Shown here: in pieces, positions 15,855-27,009 of the stretch | Layout: every line of letters starts with the position of its first letter | How positions within the stretch are numbered: position 1 is the first letter of the stretch | Origin: Streptomyces sp. NRRL B-1140 | GTDB taxonomy: Bacteria > Actinomycetota > Actinomycetes > Streptomycetales > Streptomycetaceae | Assembly (NCBI RefSeq): GCF_001280065.1 | Contig: NZ_LGEA01000047.1 | Span: 1-64,000, forward strand | Direction of reading: 5' to 3' | DNA: 64,000 nucleotides | Notes under the pieces: model-generated | Told to the model about the DNA's origin: nothing | What the model saw: only the letters and a program-made list of their open reading frames with translations | The model's database searches: none | Translations under genes and position numbers: made by a program

Positions 15855-18800
15855 ATGTCCAGCAGACATCGCCTCGCCCGGACGGCACTGGCGATCACCG
15901 TCCCCTCAGCCCTCGGCGCGAGCCTCGTCGCCGTGCCTCCCGCCACCGCTGCCGCCGCCGATCCGCCAACGAGCGCGGTCACCGTACGGATCGACCCGTC
16001 CTACCGGCAGCAGGAGTTCGAAGGGTGGGGGACGAGCCTCGTCTGGTTCGCCAACATCACCGGCCGCTACCCGGAACCCATCCGGCAGAAGCTCGCCGGC
16101 ATGCTGTTCGGCGAGGACGGACTCCGCCTCAACATCGCGCGCTACAACATAGGTGGCGGCAACGCCCCCGACGTCCGCAAGGACTACATGAAGACCGGCG
16201 CGACGATGGACGGCTTCTGGAAGGCTCCCGAGGGCACCACCAGGGAGGACACCGACTGGTGGAACCCGGACGACCCCGGGCACTGGGACTGGTCCGCCGA
16301 CGCGGGCCAGCGCTGGTGGGTGGACCGTGTCAAGAGCAAGGTGACCCGCTGGGAGGCGTTCAGCAACTCACCGCCCTGGTTCCAGACCGTGAGCGGCTAC
16401 GTCTCGGGCGGCTTCGACGCGGGCACCGACCAGATACGGGCGGACCGCGTCGACGACTTCGCCACCTACCTGGTCAAGGTGACCGACCGACTGGAGAAGA
16501 AGCACCGCATCTCCTTCGACACCATCGCCCCGCTCAACGAGCCCAACACCACCTACTGGGGCACCCGGATCGGCGCCGACGGACAGCCCACCGGCGGACG
16601 TCAGGAAGGCGCGCACGCCGGTCCGGAACTCCAGCAGAAAGTCGTCCTGGCCGTGCAACGCGCCCTGGCCAAGGCGAGAACCCGCGCCACGGTCTCCGCG
16701 ATGGACGAGACCAACCCCAGCACCTTCGTCCGCAACTGGAACGCCTACGGCAGCTCCGCCCGGGCCGCCGTCGACCAACTCAACGTGCACACCTACGGCA
16801 CCGGCATGCGCACCAGCGCCCGCGACAGCGCCAAGGCCGCCGGCAAGCCGTTCTGGATGAGCGAGGTCGAGGGCACCTGGGGAACCGGCACCGACTTCAC
16901 CGGCATGGAACCCGGACTCGGCATCGCCACCCGGGTCGTCGAGGACATCCGTGAACTGGAGCCGTCCGCCTGGGTGTTGTGGCAGCCGGTCGAGGACTCC
17001 ATCCCGCAGGCGCAGGCCGGCAAGAACTGGGGCAGCATCCACATCCCGTTCAACTGCACCTCCGAGGACACCTTGGAGACCTGCCCGGTCAAGGCCAACA
17101 CGAAGTTCCACACCCTGCGCAACTTCACCCACCACATCCGCCCCGGCGACCACTTCGTCAAGGTCGACGACCCCTCCAGCGTCGCCGCCGTAGGCAAGTC
17201 CGGCCGCTCGGCGACGGTGGTGCACGTCAACAACGGCACGACCCCGCGTGCGGTGACCCTCGATCTGACGAAGTTCCGGCGGGTCGCCCGCGGTGCCACC
17301 GTGACGCCCGTGGTGACCAGCGACGACGGCGCCCTCGTGCGGGGAAGACCCGTGCAGGCCGAGGACGCCTCCGCCACCGTGACGGTCCCCGCCAAGTCGG
17401 TGACCACCCTCCTCGTCGACGGCGTGTCCGGCACCGCGAAGGACGCCGCGCTCGTCCAGCCCGGTCACGTCTACCGCCTCCAGGGCACCCAGAGCGGCAA
17501 GTCCCTGGCCCCGTCCGCCGAGGGCGACGGCGTCGTCGTGCGCACGGCCGACCCGGCCGCCACGTCCCAACTCTGGTCGGTGAAGCGGCTGACGGGAGGC
17601 GGCGGCAACCGGGACCGCTACGCCCTCGTCAACGCCGCCGACGGCAGGCACCTCGCCGTGCGCGACGACGAGGCCGTACTCGAAGACGGGGACACACCGG
17701 CCGCACACTGGATCATGTCGACCACCGGGGACGGCAGTTGGACCTTCGTCAACGCCGCGACAGGTCGTCTCCTCGATGTCGTCGGCCAGTCGACCGCCGA
17801 CGGCGCGCGGGTCTCCGCCCACCTCCCGACCTCCAACGCCAACCAGCGCTGGGGCGTGAGGGATGAGACGGTGCTCCGCACCGAGACGGCCAAGGCCTTC
17901 ACCGTCCCCGGGCGGGCCCCCGAACTGCCCCGGACCGTGACACCCGTGTTCCGTGACGGGGCCCGCGGCGCGCTCCCGGTCGAGTGGACGCAGCCCTCCG
18001 AATCACGCTGGCGCGAGCCCGGGACGGTACGTGTGAAGGGCCGGGCGACCGATGCCCTCGGCCGGGCCGTCCGGGCCGAGGCGGTCGTCACCGTGGACAC
18101 CATCGCCGCCACCCGGCCGGCCCGCGCCAAGACCTACACCGGCGGGCGGCCCGACCTGCCCGCCACGGTCACCGGCGTGGGACGGCACGGCGGAACCGCC
18201 GACCTCCCGGTCACCTGGGACCCCGTGCCCGAGGGCGCGTTCGACGACACCGGAGTGGTGAACCTGCGCGGCACCGCCCGGATCCCCGGCGGGGACACGG
18301 CGGCGGCGGGCGTACGCGTCCAGGTGACCAGCCCCGAGGAGACCGACGCCGCGCGCGACGAACGCGTGACGGTCGCCGCCACCTACACCGAGAGCGGCTA
18401 CTCGGCCGAGGGCCTGCGCAACGGCACCACGTCCGAGAAGGCCTGGTCGAACTGGAGGTCCGGCACGAAGAACCCGTCCGACACCATCACCTTCACCCTG
18501 CCCGAGGCACGCGACCTGACCAGGGTCGTAACCCACTTCCACCGCGACGGCACCAACGTGAGCTTCGCGGAGTCCCTCAAGGTGCAGGTGCGCGGCGCCG
18601 ACGGCAGCTGGTCCGACGCCGGCGACCGGGTCGCCGTCGGCACCGAGGGGACGCCCGTGGCCGACGTCCCGGTACGGGCCGCCGGCCCGGTGACGGGCGT
18701 GCGCGTGGTGATGACGGCCCGGCCGGGCGGTTACATCACGCTCGGGGAGATCGAGGTATTCGCCAAGGCGCCGGGCGTCTCCGCCGACGCAGCTGCCACG

Positions 18801-19034
18801 TCGATCGCCGTCGACGGCACGTCCGTGAGCGGCTTCGAGCCGGACCGGACGAGCTACCGGGTGGCGGTCGACCGCCCGGGCCGCGCCGAGATCACCGCAA
18901 CACCGCGTGACCCGTACGCGAAGGTGACGGTCCGCCGGGACGGGGCCGGAGCCGAGGAGGCCCGGATCGTCTCCGTGACCAGCGAGGACGGTTCACAGGC
19001 ACGGGTGTACCGGATCGAGCTGACCCGCGGGTGA
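15855..19034 (+). CDS. Secreted multidomain GH30-type glycoside hydrolase (endo-beta-1,6-galactanase-like)
   Basis: A 1059-residue exported enzyme. Residues 1-36 form a signal peptide. The catalytic (beta/alpha)8 domain (about 42-420) opens EFEGWGTSLVWFANITGRYP. Its putative acid/base is E229 (LNEPN) and nucleophile E337 (MSEVEG), as in GH30 endo-beta-1,6-galactanases. A beta domain (about 430-520) follows, then a ricin-type trefoil (about 530-690; SGKSLAPSAEG, QLWSVKRL, NQRWGV). Next come two Ig-like repeats (695-850), an F5/8 type C-like module (about 850-960) and a cadherin-like C-terminal module. Such enzymes cleave arabinogalactan side chains of plant polysaccharides outside the cell. 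Substrate preference is inferred from family. Confidence 0.85.
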   Translation: MSSRHRLARTALAITVPSALGASLVAVPPATAAAADPPTSAVTVRIDPSYRQQEFEGWGTSLVWFANITGRYPEPIRQKLAGMLFGEDGLRLNIARYNIGGGNAPDVRKDYMKTGATMDGFWKAPEGTTREDTDWWNPDDPGHWDWSADAGQRWWVDRVKSKVTRWEAFSNSPPWFQTVSGYVSGGFDAGTDQIRADRVDDFATYLVKVTDRLEKKHRISFDTIAPLNEPNTTYWGTRIGADGQPTGGRQEGAHAGPELQQKVVLAVQRALAKARTRATVSAMDETNPSTFVRNWNAYGSSARAAVDQLNVHTYGTGMRTSARDSAKAAGKPFWMSEVEGTWGTGTDFTGMEPGLGIATRVVEDIRELEPSAWVLWQPVEDSIPQAQAGKNWGSIHIPFNCTSEDTLETCPVKANTKFHTLRNFTHHIRPGDHFVKVDDPSSVAAVGKSGRSATVVHVNNGTTPRAVTLDLTKFRRVARGATVTPVVTSDDGALVRGRPVQAEDASATVTVPAKSVTTLLVDGVSGTAKDAALVQPGHVYRLQGTQSGKSLAPSAEGDGVVVRTADPAATSQLWSVKRLTGGGGNRDRYALVNAADGRHLAVRDDEAVLEDGDTPAAHWIMSTTGDGSWTFVNAATGRLLDVVGQSTADGARVSAHLPTSNANQRWGVRDETVLRTETAKAFTVPGRAPELPRTVTPVFRDGARGALPVEWTQPSESRWREPGTVRVKGRATDALGRAVRAEAVVTVDTIAATRPARAKTYTGGRPDLPATVTGVGRHGGTADLPVTWDPVPEGAFDDTGVVNLRGTARIPGGDTAAAGVRVQVTSPEETDAARDERVTVAATYTESGYSAEGLRNGTTSEKAWSNWRSGTKNPSDTITFTLPEARDLTRVVTHFHRDGTNVSFAESLKVQVRGADGSWSDAGDRVAVGTEGTPVADVPVRAAGPVTGVRVVMTARPGGYITLGEIEVFAKAPGVSADAAATSIAVDGTSVSGFEPDRTSYRVAVDRPGRAEITATPRDPYAKVTVRRDGAGAEEARIVSVTSEDGSQARVYRIELTRG

Positions 19035-19040
19035 CACACC

Positions 19041-19070
19041 AGAGCGCGGGGCCCGCACGCCCCGCGCTCT
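19041..19070. terminator. Bidirectional hairpin between GH30 and gap
   Basis: AGAGCGCGGGG (19041-19051) pairs perfectly with CCCCGCGCTCT (19060-19070) around an eight-base loop, between two convergent stops. Confidence 0.8.
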
Positions 19071-19081
19071 GTCCCCCGGGA

Positions 19082-20527
19082 TCAGACCGCCGGAGCCGGG
19101 TACGTCGGGTACTCCACGCCGGACACGTGCTGCACGACACGGATGACCTGGCACGAGTAGCCGAACTCGTTGTCGTACCACAGGTAGAGGATCGCGTTGT
19201 CGCCGTCGACCTTGGTGGCGCCGGCGTCGACGATCGAGGCGTGGCGCGAGCCGATGAAGTCGCTGGAGACCGCGTCGGGAGCCGTGGTGAAGTCGATCTG
19301 GCGCTTGAGCGGCGAGGTCAGGGAGACGTCGCGGAGGTGGTCGAGGACCTCCTCGCGGGTGGTCTCACGGCCGAGCCGCAGGCTGAGGATCGCGATCGAG
19401 ACGTCGGGGACCGGGACACGGATCGAGCTGCCGGTGATCGGCGCCTTGAGGTCGGGCAGCGCCTTGGCGACGGCGGAGGCGGCCCCGGTCTCGGTGATGA
19501 CCATGTTGAGCGGCGCGGACCGGCCGCGGCGGTCGGCCTTGTGGTAATTGTCCAGCAGGTTCTGGTCGTTGGTGAACGAGTGCACGGTCTCGACGTGGCC
19601 GCGCAGGACCCCGAACTCGTCGTCCATCGCCTTCAGCGGCGGCACGATCGCGTTCGTGGTGCAGGACGCGCAGGACAGGATCTGCTCGTCCGGCTTGATC
19701 GTGTCGTGGTTGACGCCGTGCACGATGTTGGGGACGTCGCCCTTGCCGGGAGCGGTCAGCACGACCTTGTCGATACCGGGGCGCAGGTGCTCGGACAGGC
19801 CCTTGCGGTCACGCCACTTGCCGGTGTTGTCGATGAGGATGGCGTCCTTGATGCCGTACGCCGTGTAGTCGACCTCGGACGGGTCGTTCGCGTAGATCAC
19901 CTTGATCGCGTTGCCGTTGGCGACGATCGTGCTGTTCGCCTCGTCGACGGTGATCGTGCCCTGGAACTGGCCGTGGATCGAGTCGCGGCGCAGCAGCGAG
20001 GCGCGCTTGACGATGTCCTGCTCGCCGCCCCCGCGCACGACGATGGCCCGCAGCCGCAGACCGTTGCCCGAGCCGGACTTCTCGATGAGCAGCCGGGCCA
20101 CGAGCCGGCCGATACGGCCGAAGCCGTAGAGGACGACGTCCCGGCCCTCGCGGCGCTCGATCTTGTCGGCGCCCGTGGCACCGGCGACGGCCTCGGCGGT
20201 GAACTCCGCGATCGACAGGCCCCGGTCGTCGGCCTGGTAGGCCTCGGCGAGCAGGCCGATGTCGATCTGGGAGGGGCCGAGGTCGAGCGTGGTGAGGGTC
20301 TGCAGGAACGGCAGGGTGTCGGTGACCGACAGCTCCACACCGGCGATCTGCCGGGCGAACCGGTGGGTCTTGAGGATGCTCACCACCGACTTGTTCACCA
20401 GGGAGCGGCTGTGCAGCAGGACCGTCACGTCCTGCTCACGGTGCAGCTTCCCGATGATCGGGATCATCGACTCCGCGATCTCCTCGCGGATCTTCCAGTT
20501 GGTGAACGAGTCGTCGTTGACAGTCAC
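19082..20527 (-). CDS. gap: Glyceraldehyde-3-phosphate dehydrogenase, long form
   Basis: A 481-residue GAPDH, about 140 residues longer than the classical enzyme. The extra N-terminal segment (1-128) is helical and has no recognised catalytic motif. The NAD-binding motif is GFGRIG at 135-140. The catalytic cysteine is C289 in SCASCTTNAI, and the C-terminal WYDNEFGYS is diagnostic. This long type occurs in Streptomyces beside the standard glycolytic copy, so a specialised or gluconeogenic role is possible. The start is GTG 20527. The promoter region faces the divergent coiled-coil gene. It converges on GH30 with a shared terminator. Confidence 0.93.
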   Translation of the reverse strand: MTVNDDSFTNWKIREEIAESMIPIIGKLHREQDVTVLLHSRSLVNKSVVSILKTHRFARQIAGVELSVTDTLPFLQTLTTLDLGPSQIDIGLLAEAYQADDRGLSIAEFTAEAVAGATGADKIERREGRDVVLYGFGRIGRLVARLLIEKSGSGNGLRLRAIVVRGGGEQDIVKRASLLRRDSIHGQFQGTITVDEANSTIVANGNAIKVIYANDPSEVDYTAYGIKDAILIDNTGKWRDRKGLSEHLRPGIDKVVLTAPGKGDVPNIVHGVNHDTIKPDEQILSCASCTTNAIVPPLKAMDDEFGVLRGHVETVHSFTNDQNLLDNYHKADRRGRSAPLNMVITETGAASAVAKALPDLKAPITGSSIRVPVPDVSIAILSLRLGRETTREEVLDHLRDVSLTSPLKRQIDFTTAPDAVSSDFIGSRHASIVDAGATKVDGDNAILYLWYDNEFGYSCQVIRVVQHVSGVEYPTYPAPAV

Positions 20528-20688
20528 GAGTCCATCTTTCGAGCTAGGCGGCGCTCATATGTTAAACCGTCGATTTTCCGGGGCGTGAACGGGGTGCCTC
20601 CGATGCGTTCAGCCACCCGCTCCGCGCGCCTCGACGGGCAGCGCCTGAGACGATCGAAACAGGATCTTCTGTGCGAAAAGGGGTGCCC

Positions 20689-21561
20689 ATGGACTACGAC
20701 TCCGTGGCCGACGAGCTGTACGCCCTGCGCCCGGAGGAGTTCACCGCCGCCCGCGCCTCCGCCATGGCCGCGGCCCGCACCGCCGGCGACCGGGAACTCG
20801 CCGAGCGGATCCGCGCGTTGCGCAAGCCCAGCCTCGCCGCCTGGGTCAGTAATCTCCTGGTTCGCAGCAGTCCCGACGAGGTCGCGCCCCTGCTGCGCCT
20901 GGGGGAGGGGTTGAGGCGGGCCCACCAGGACCTGGACGGCGCGCAACTGCGCGAGCTGAGCCGCCGGCAGCACGCGCTCATCCGGGCCCTGTCCCTGCAG
21001 GCGCGGCAGCTCGCGAAGGAGGCCGGGCATCCGATCGGCGAGAGCGTGCAGCGTGAGGTCGAGAACACCCTGCACGCCGTGCTGGCCGACCCCGAGGCCG
21101 CCCGGGCCTGGGCCGGAGGCCGCCTGGCCAAGCCGCTGAGCGCGGCCGTCGGCTTCCCCGCCGTCGCCGAGGGTGCCCGGCCGCAGCGCCCCGCAAGGGC
21201 GCCCGGGCCCGCGCCCTCCCGCCCGGAGGGAAAGGCGGGCGAGCAGCGTCGGCGCAGGCTGGACCGGGCCCGCGAGGAGGCCGAAGCCGCCGAGCGTGCG
21301 CTGCGGGAGCTGCGGGGTGAGGCGGAAGCGGCGGGCCGGGCGGCGGCGGAGGCGAGAGGGCGGGTCGACGGCCTGCAGCAGCGCGTGGAGGAACTCACCG
21401 GGGAACTGGAGCGCGCCAGGAAGGAGCACCAGCAGGCCCGCTTCGCCGAACGGGCCGCCCGGGAGGAGGCGCGCGCCGCGGACCGCCGGGCCCGGGAGGC
21501 GGGTCGCAAAGCCGCGACGGCGGCCGCCCATCTCGAACGCCTGGCCTCACCGGACGCGTGA
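20689..21561 (+). CDS. Coiled-coil protein of unknown function
   Basis: A 290-residue protein. The N-terminal half (MDYDSVADELYALRPEEFTAAR, LRKPSLAAWVSNLL) is globular and conserved in actinobacteria. The C-terminal half (about 180-285) is a long Arg/Glu/Ala heptad-rich coiled coil. There is no signal peptide, membrane segment or enzyme motif. ATG 20689 follows AAAGGGG; an upstream GTG at 20671 is in frame but has no SD. It is transcribed divergently from gap. Function is not known to me; the architecture suggests a scaffold. Confidence 0.8.
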   Translation: MDYDSVADELYALRPEEFTAARASAMAAARTAGDRELAERIRALRKPSLAAWVSNLLVRSSPDEVAPLLRLGEGLRRAHQDLDGAQLRELSRRQHALIRALSLQARQLAKEAGHPIGESVQREVENTLHAVLADPEAARAWAGGRLAKPLSAAVGFPAVAEGARPQRPARAPGPAPSRPEGKAGEQRRRRLDRAREEAEAAERALRELRGEAEAAGRAAAEARGRVDGLQQRVEELTGELERARKEHQQARFAERAAREEARAADRRAREAGRKAATAAAHLERLASPDA

Positions 21562-21684
21562 CGCGCGCGACCGCGACGGCGGTGCGCGGCACCCGATGCC
21601 CGCGAGGGCGCGATCATGCACCTGTGGCGGAGCTCACAGGTCTCAAGTGGCCCGTCCCGCAAAGGCTCACACTCCCGACACCAA

Positions 21685-21733
21685 AATTGAACCGTTCGTT
21701 TTCTTGAATCAATCGTGTTTGTGTGGCTAGGTT
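21685..21733 (+). promoter_or_regulatory. furA promoter and candidate peroxide-repressor operator
   Basis: TTGAAT (21704-21709) and TAGGTT (21728-21733) are separated by 18 bases, a good vegetative promoter. Transcription would start at or next to the furA ATG (21740). An AT-rich stretch with inverted halves (ATTGA at 21686 and TGAATCAAT ending 21713) overlaps the -35 and suits a FurA/CatR-type operator. Confidence 0.45.
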
Positions 21734-21739
21734 GATCCC

Positions 21740-22177
21740 ATGACCGCAACCGGGAACCCGACCACCGCCGAGGAGCTGCGAGGTGCCGGCCTGAGGGTGA
21801 CGGCCGCCCGTGTCGCGCTGCTCGAAGCCGTGCGGGACGGTGACCACCTCGGCGCCGAGGCGATCGCCTCCGAGGTGCGCGGCCGCGTGGGCCACATCTC
21901 CGTCCAGGCCGTCTACGAGGGGCTGCACGCCCTCACCGCGGCCGGGCTCATACGCCGTCTCGACCCACCCGGCAGCCCGGCGCTCTACGAGGGGCGGGTC
22001 GGCGACAACCACCACCACCTCGTGTGCCGCTCGTGCGGAGCCGTCGCCGACGTCGACTGCGCGGTCGGCCACGCCCCCTGCCTGACCGCGTCCGACGACC
22101 GCGGCTTCGCCGTCGACGAGGCCGAGGTCATCTACTGGGGCCTGTGCCCCGCCTGCTCCACCGCCCGCAGTACCTGA
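21740..22177 (+). CDS. furA: Fur-family peroxide-responsive repressor
   Basis: A 145-residue Fur-family repressor. The winged helix is ELRGAGLRVTAARVALLEAV to VYEGLHALTAAGLIRRL. The metal-binding dimerisation half has NHHHLVCRSCGAVADVDC and a second CPAC near the end, i.e. two CxxC pairs for structural zinc plus a His-rich regulatory site. In Streptomyces and mycobacteria this subclass (FurA/FurS/CatR) autoregulates and represses the downstream catalase-peroxidase until oxidised by peroxide. katG follows 86 bases downstream. No convincing SD precedes the ATG, consistent with a leaderless transcript. Confidence 0.93.
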   Translation: MTATGNPTTAEELRGAGLRVTAARVALLEAVRDGDHLGAEAIASEVRGRVGHISVQAVYEGLHALTAAGLIRRLDPPGSPALYEGRVGDNHHHLVCRSCGAVADVDCAVGHAPCLTASDDRGFAVDEAEVIYWGLCPACSTARST

Positions 22178-22180
22178 GCA

Positions 22181-22234
22181 CCCGATCCACCCGAGCACCG
22201 CGATCCACCCGAGCACCGCGATCCACCCGAGCAC
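22181..22234 (+). repeat. Three tandem 18-bp repeats between furA and katG
   Basis: Unit CGCGATCCACCCGAGCAC occurs three times in a row (22181-22198, 22199-22216, 22217-22234; the first differs at its first two bases). A degraded fourth unit runs to 22247. The array ends shortly before the katG SD. Confidence 0.9.
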
Positions 22235-22239
22235 TGTGA

Positions 22240-24489
<2,250 letters not shown>

Positions 24490-24500
24490 TCACCCCCGTA

Positions 24501-24540
24501 CGACAGGACGCCCGGGCCGGCAGGCCCGGGCGTCCTGTCG
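24501..24540 (+). terminator. katG terminator
   Basis: A perfect 18-bp stem (24501-24518 with 24523-24540) with tetraloop GGCA, 11 bases after the katG stop. Confidence 0.9.
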
Positions 24541-24570
24541 GTTGCCTGAGGGACCGTTGCCTGAGGGACC
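24541..24570. repeat. Tandem 15-bp direct repeat
   Basis: GTTGCCTGAGGGACC occurs twice in immediate succession directly after the katG terminator hairpin. Confidence 0.9.
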
Positions 24571-24586
24571 GTCAAAAGGCGTTCAA

Positions 24587-24605
24587 GGTAAGAACATCAC
24601 TTACC
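24587..24605. promoter_or_regulatory. Inverted repeat upstream of the carbonic anhydrase
   Basis: GGTAAG-N7-CTTACC, AT-rich, 64 bases upstream of the GTG start. It could be an operator; I do not recognise the binder. Confidence 0.35.
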
Positions 24606-24668
24606 CAACTCTCACCATGAAATGGCAAGGACCGCGGCCCGCCGCGCTTTCGGGCATACGTTCTGGCC

Positions 24669-25454
24669 GTGAACTCACTTGCCACCTCCCACAGAGGCAC
24701 CGGCCCTGAACCGCACCCCGTCGCCGGTTCACGGCCCTCCACCGGCGGTACCCTCCGCCGGACCCTGCTGCGCACCGCGCTGACCGGGGCCGCGGCCCTG
24801 GGCGCGGGTCTCGGGGCCGCGCGCCCGGCCACCGCCGCGCCGGCCGGCTCCGGGCCCGCGGAGCCACGCCCCGGCACCCCTGGCGAAGCCCTGCGGGAAC
24901 TGACCGCCGGCAACCGCCGCTGGCAGGCCTTCCGGGAACGCCACCCGCACGAGGACCCGGCCATCCGGCGGACGCTGGCCACCGCCCAGCACCCCTTCGC
25001 GGTCGTGCTCGGCTGCATCGACTCGCGTGTCCCGCCGGAGCTGGTCTTCGACCAGGGTCTGGGCGACCTGATGACCGTCCGCACCGCCGGCGAGGTCCTC
25101 GACGAGGCCGTGCTCGGCAGCGTCGCCTACGGCGTCCTGGAGCTCGGGATACCGCTGGTCGTCGTCCTCGGCCACCAGTCGTGCGGCGCGGTGCGTGCCG
25201 CCGTGACGGCGGAGCAGACGGGAGAGCACCTGCCCGCCCACATGCAGTACCTGGTCGACCAGATACGCCCCGCCATAGACCACGGCCAGGAAGGGGACGC
25301 CCGGATCGACGCGACCGTGAGCGCCAACGTCCGTCTCGTGCGCTCCCGGCTGGCCGCGGAACCCGATCTCGCCGCCCGGATCGGCACCGGCAAGCTGGCG
25401 ATCGTCGGCGCCCGATACGAACTCACGACCCAGGCGGTCCGCCGCCTCGCCTGA
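24669..25454 (+). CDS. Tat-exported beta-carbonic anhydrase
   Basis: A 261-residue beta-class carbonic anhydrase (CO2 + H2O to bicarbonate + H+). Zinc ligands are C116, H169 and C172; D118 and R120 form the catalytic dyad in CIDSR. LGHQSCGAV is the second signature. The first 57 residues contain LRRTLLRTALTGAAALGAG and an Ala-rich core ending ATA-AP, a Tat-type signal, so the enzyme probably acts outside the membrane. Most bacterial beta-CAs are cytoplasmic, which makes this notable. GTG 24669 is the first start that includes the whole signal. Confidence 0.88.
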   Translation: MNSLATSHRGTGPEPHPVAGSRPSTGGTLRRTLLRTALTGAAALGAGLGAARPATAAPAGSGPAEPRPGTPGEALRELTAGNRRWQAFRERHPHEDPAIRRTLATAQHPFAVVLGCIDSRVPPELVFDQGLGDLMTVRTAGEVLDEAVLGSVAYGVLELGIPLVVVLGHQSCGAVRAAVTAEQTGEHLPAHMQYLVDQIRPAIDHGQEGDARIDATVSANVRLVRSRLAAEPDLAARIGTGKLAIVGARYELTTQAVRRLA

Positions 25455-25466
25455 GGGGAAGGAGCC

Positions 25467-25501
25467 GGCCCGGCCCGCCGCGCACGACGGCGGGCCGGGC
25501 C
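25467..25501. terminator. Bidirectional terminator, carbonic anhydrase/glycosidase-like gene
   Basis: A perfect 14-bp stem (25467-25480 with 25488-25501) with loop CGCACGA, between convergent stops at 25454 and 25508. Confidence 0.85.
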
Positions 25502-25507
25502 GTTCCG

Positions 25508-26893
25508 TCACACTTGGAGCGGATTGAACCGGGCCGCGGCCATCAGGTACCAGGCCGTCGCCCCGGTGTGCCGGTAGGGGTAGTAACCGAATCCGAAGCC
25601 CGTGTCCAGCGGACTGCTGGCTGACACGACCCCGCTGCGCTCGGGCAGGGCCTTGCCCCCGACGGTCTGGCCGTCGCCGAGGAGATCCTGCGCCCGCCCG
25701 ATCGAGGCGAGCAGACGCCGGGCTTCAGCCCCGTCGCCACGGGCCCCGCGGCAGCGCAGGGCGAGCGCCAGATGCGCCGTCCCCTCGAACCACACACCGT
25801 TGCGATCGGGTCTGGGTTGGCCGTCGGCGATCGGGGCGTCCTCGTTCGCGACGAGACTCGCCGAACTGAAGGTGACCCCCTCGTACGACTGCCCCGCGGG
25901 CACCGTGCTGTTCGTGCGCCCGGAGTGGTCCAGGACGGCCAGCTCGGACACGGCCCAGTCCAGGGAACGGGAGTGGCGGCGGGAGTCCAGCGCGAGGTGC
26001 GTCCAGGTCTGCGTGTCCTCCGGAACCGGGGACTTGTTGACCGTCACACCGTCGTTCGTGCCGGTGTAGAAGAAGCCCCCGGACGGCTCCCACATCCGGC
26101 GCACGAACGCCTCGGCCCGCCCGCGTCGCTGCAGCCACAACCGGTTGCCGGTCAGCCGGGCGAGCCTGCCGAACAGGCAGACCAGGTCGGTATTGTGCTC
26201 GGTCGAGGTGAACGGCAGCTTCTGATTCGCCCCGTCCACCCCGAACTTGTAGCCGCCGAGGGGCTCGTCGGTGCGGCCGGTCCGCTCGATCCACTCGCCG
26301 ATCCGCACGGCACCGTCGAGGAAGCGTCGCCCCCCGGTGCGGTGGGCGAGGGCGCCGAGCGCGATGCCCGCCCAGGCCATGTCGCCCACGGCCGTTCCGG
26401 TGAAGCCGAACTGCGTCCCGACGTTGGCCGTTCCGTCGGCCCGTACGAAGCCGTCGGGCTGGAGCGAGCCGTCGTAGAAGGTGTACGGCCCGACGTTGTA
26501 GGCCTGCCGGAGCCTGCCGTCGTCGTACGCCGGGTCGTGGCTCTGGGCGTGCAGCAGGGCGTCGCCGAGCGCCTTGGCCCTGGCCAGTCCGGCCGGGGTG
26601 CGGGCCGCGAGGTGGGCCAGGAGCGCGAGGGCGTTGTCGTAGGTGAACGCGGTGCTGAACAGTCCGGCCTGGTCGGTGTAGCTCTGCGTCAGGCGGAGCT
26701 CGCCGTGGCCGGGGTAGGCGTCCATGGCGGCGGCGAGAAAGGCGTACCCCCGGACCGATGACGGGCGGGACCCGGTGGAGCCGGCCGCGAAGGCCTGCCC
26801 CGGGGCGGCGGCGGTGAGCCCTGCGGCACTGATGCCGAGTCCGGCACCGATGAGTGAACGCCGGCTGAGCGCCGGGCCTTGTCTGCCAGTCAT
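25508..26893 (-). CDS. Tat-exported (alpha/alpha)-barrel protein, putative glycoside hydrolase
   Basis: A 461-residue exported protein. A Tat signal occupies residues 1-36 (LSRRSLIGAGLGISAAGLTAAA, cleavage near AFA-AG). The mature chain alternates helices with aromatic/Gly loops (FTYDNALALLAHLAARTP, TGTAVGDMAWAGIALGALAHRTG, YKFGVDGANQKLPFTSTEHNTD, NGVWFEGTAHLALALR, GFGFGYYPYRHTGATAWYLMAA). This suits a six-hairpin glycosidase fold, but I cannot assign a GH family. ATG 26893 follows AAGGGAG. A perfect LacI-type operator, TGAGAGCGCTCTCA, abuts the SD and is identical to that upstream of the GH64 gene, pointing to a shared beta-glucan regulon. Confidence 0.78.
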   Translation of the reverse strand: MTGRQGPALSRRSLIGAGLGISAAGLTAAAPGQAFAAGSTGSRPSSVRGYAFLAAAMDAYPGHGELRLTQSYTDQAGLFSTAFTYDNALALLAHLAARTPAGLARAKALGDALLHAQSHDPAYDDGRLRQAYNVGPYTFYDGSLQPDGFVRADGTANVGTQFGFTGTAVGDMAWAGIALGALAHRTGGRRFLDGAVRIGEWIERTGRTDEPLGGYKFGVDGANQKLPFTSTEHNTDLVCLFGRLARLTGNRLWLQRRGRAEAFVRRMWEPSGGFFYTGTNDGVTVNKSPVPEDTQTWTHLALDSRRHSRSLDWAVSELAVLDHSGRTNSTVPAGQSYEGVTFSSASLVANEDAPIADGQPRPDRNGVWFEGTAHLALALRCRGARGDGAEARRLLASIGRAQDLLGDGQTVGGKALPERSGVVSASSPLDTGFGFGYYPYRHTGATAWYLMAAARFNPLQV

Positions 26894-26903
26894 GGATCTC
26901 CCT

Positions 26904-26917
26904 TGAGAGCGCTCTCA
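26904..26917 (-). promoter_or_regulatory. LacI-family-type operator
   Basis: TGAGAGCGCTCTCA, a perfect 14-bp palindrome 11 bases upstream of the start, overlapping the leader at the SD. It is related to the CebR operator TGGGAGCGCTCCCA. An identical core lies at 37036-37049. Confidence 0.75.
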
Positions 26918-27009
26918 CCCAGTGGGCGCTTATTGTGCTGGCCCACCTGGGCCGGGTCAACGCCTCGTTGGACAGGGAGAGTTGCAGAGCGGGAAGACCG
27001 GGGAGCGGG

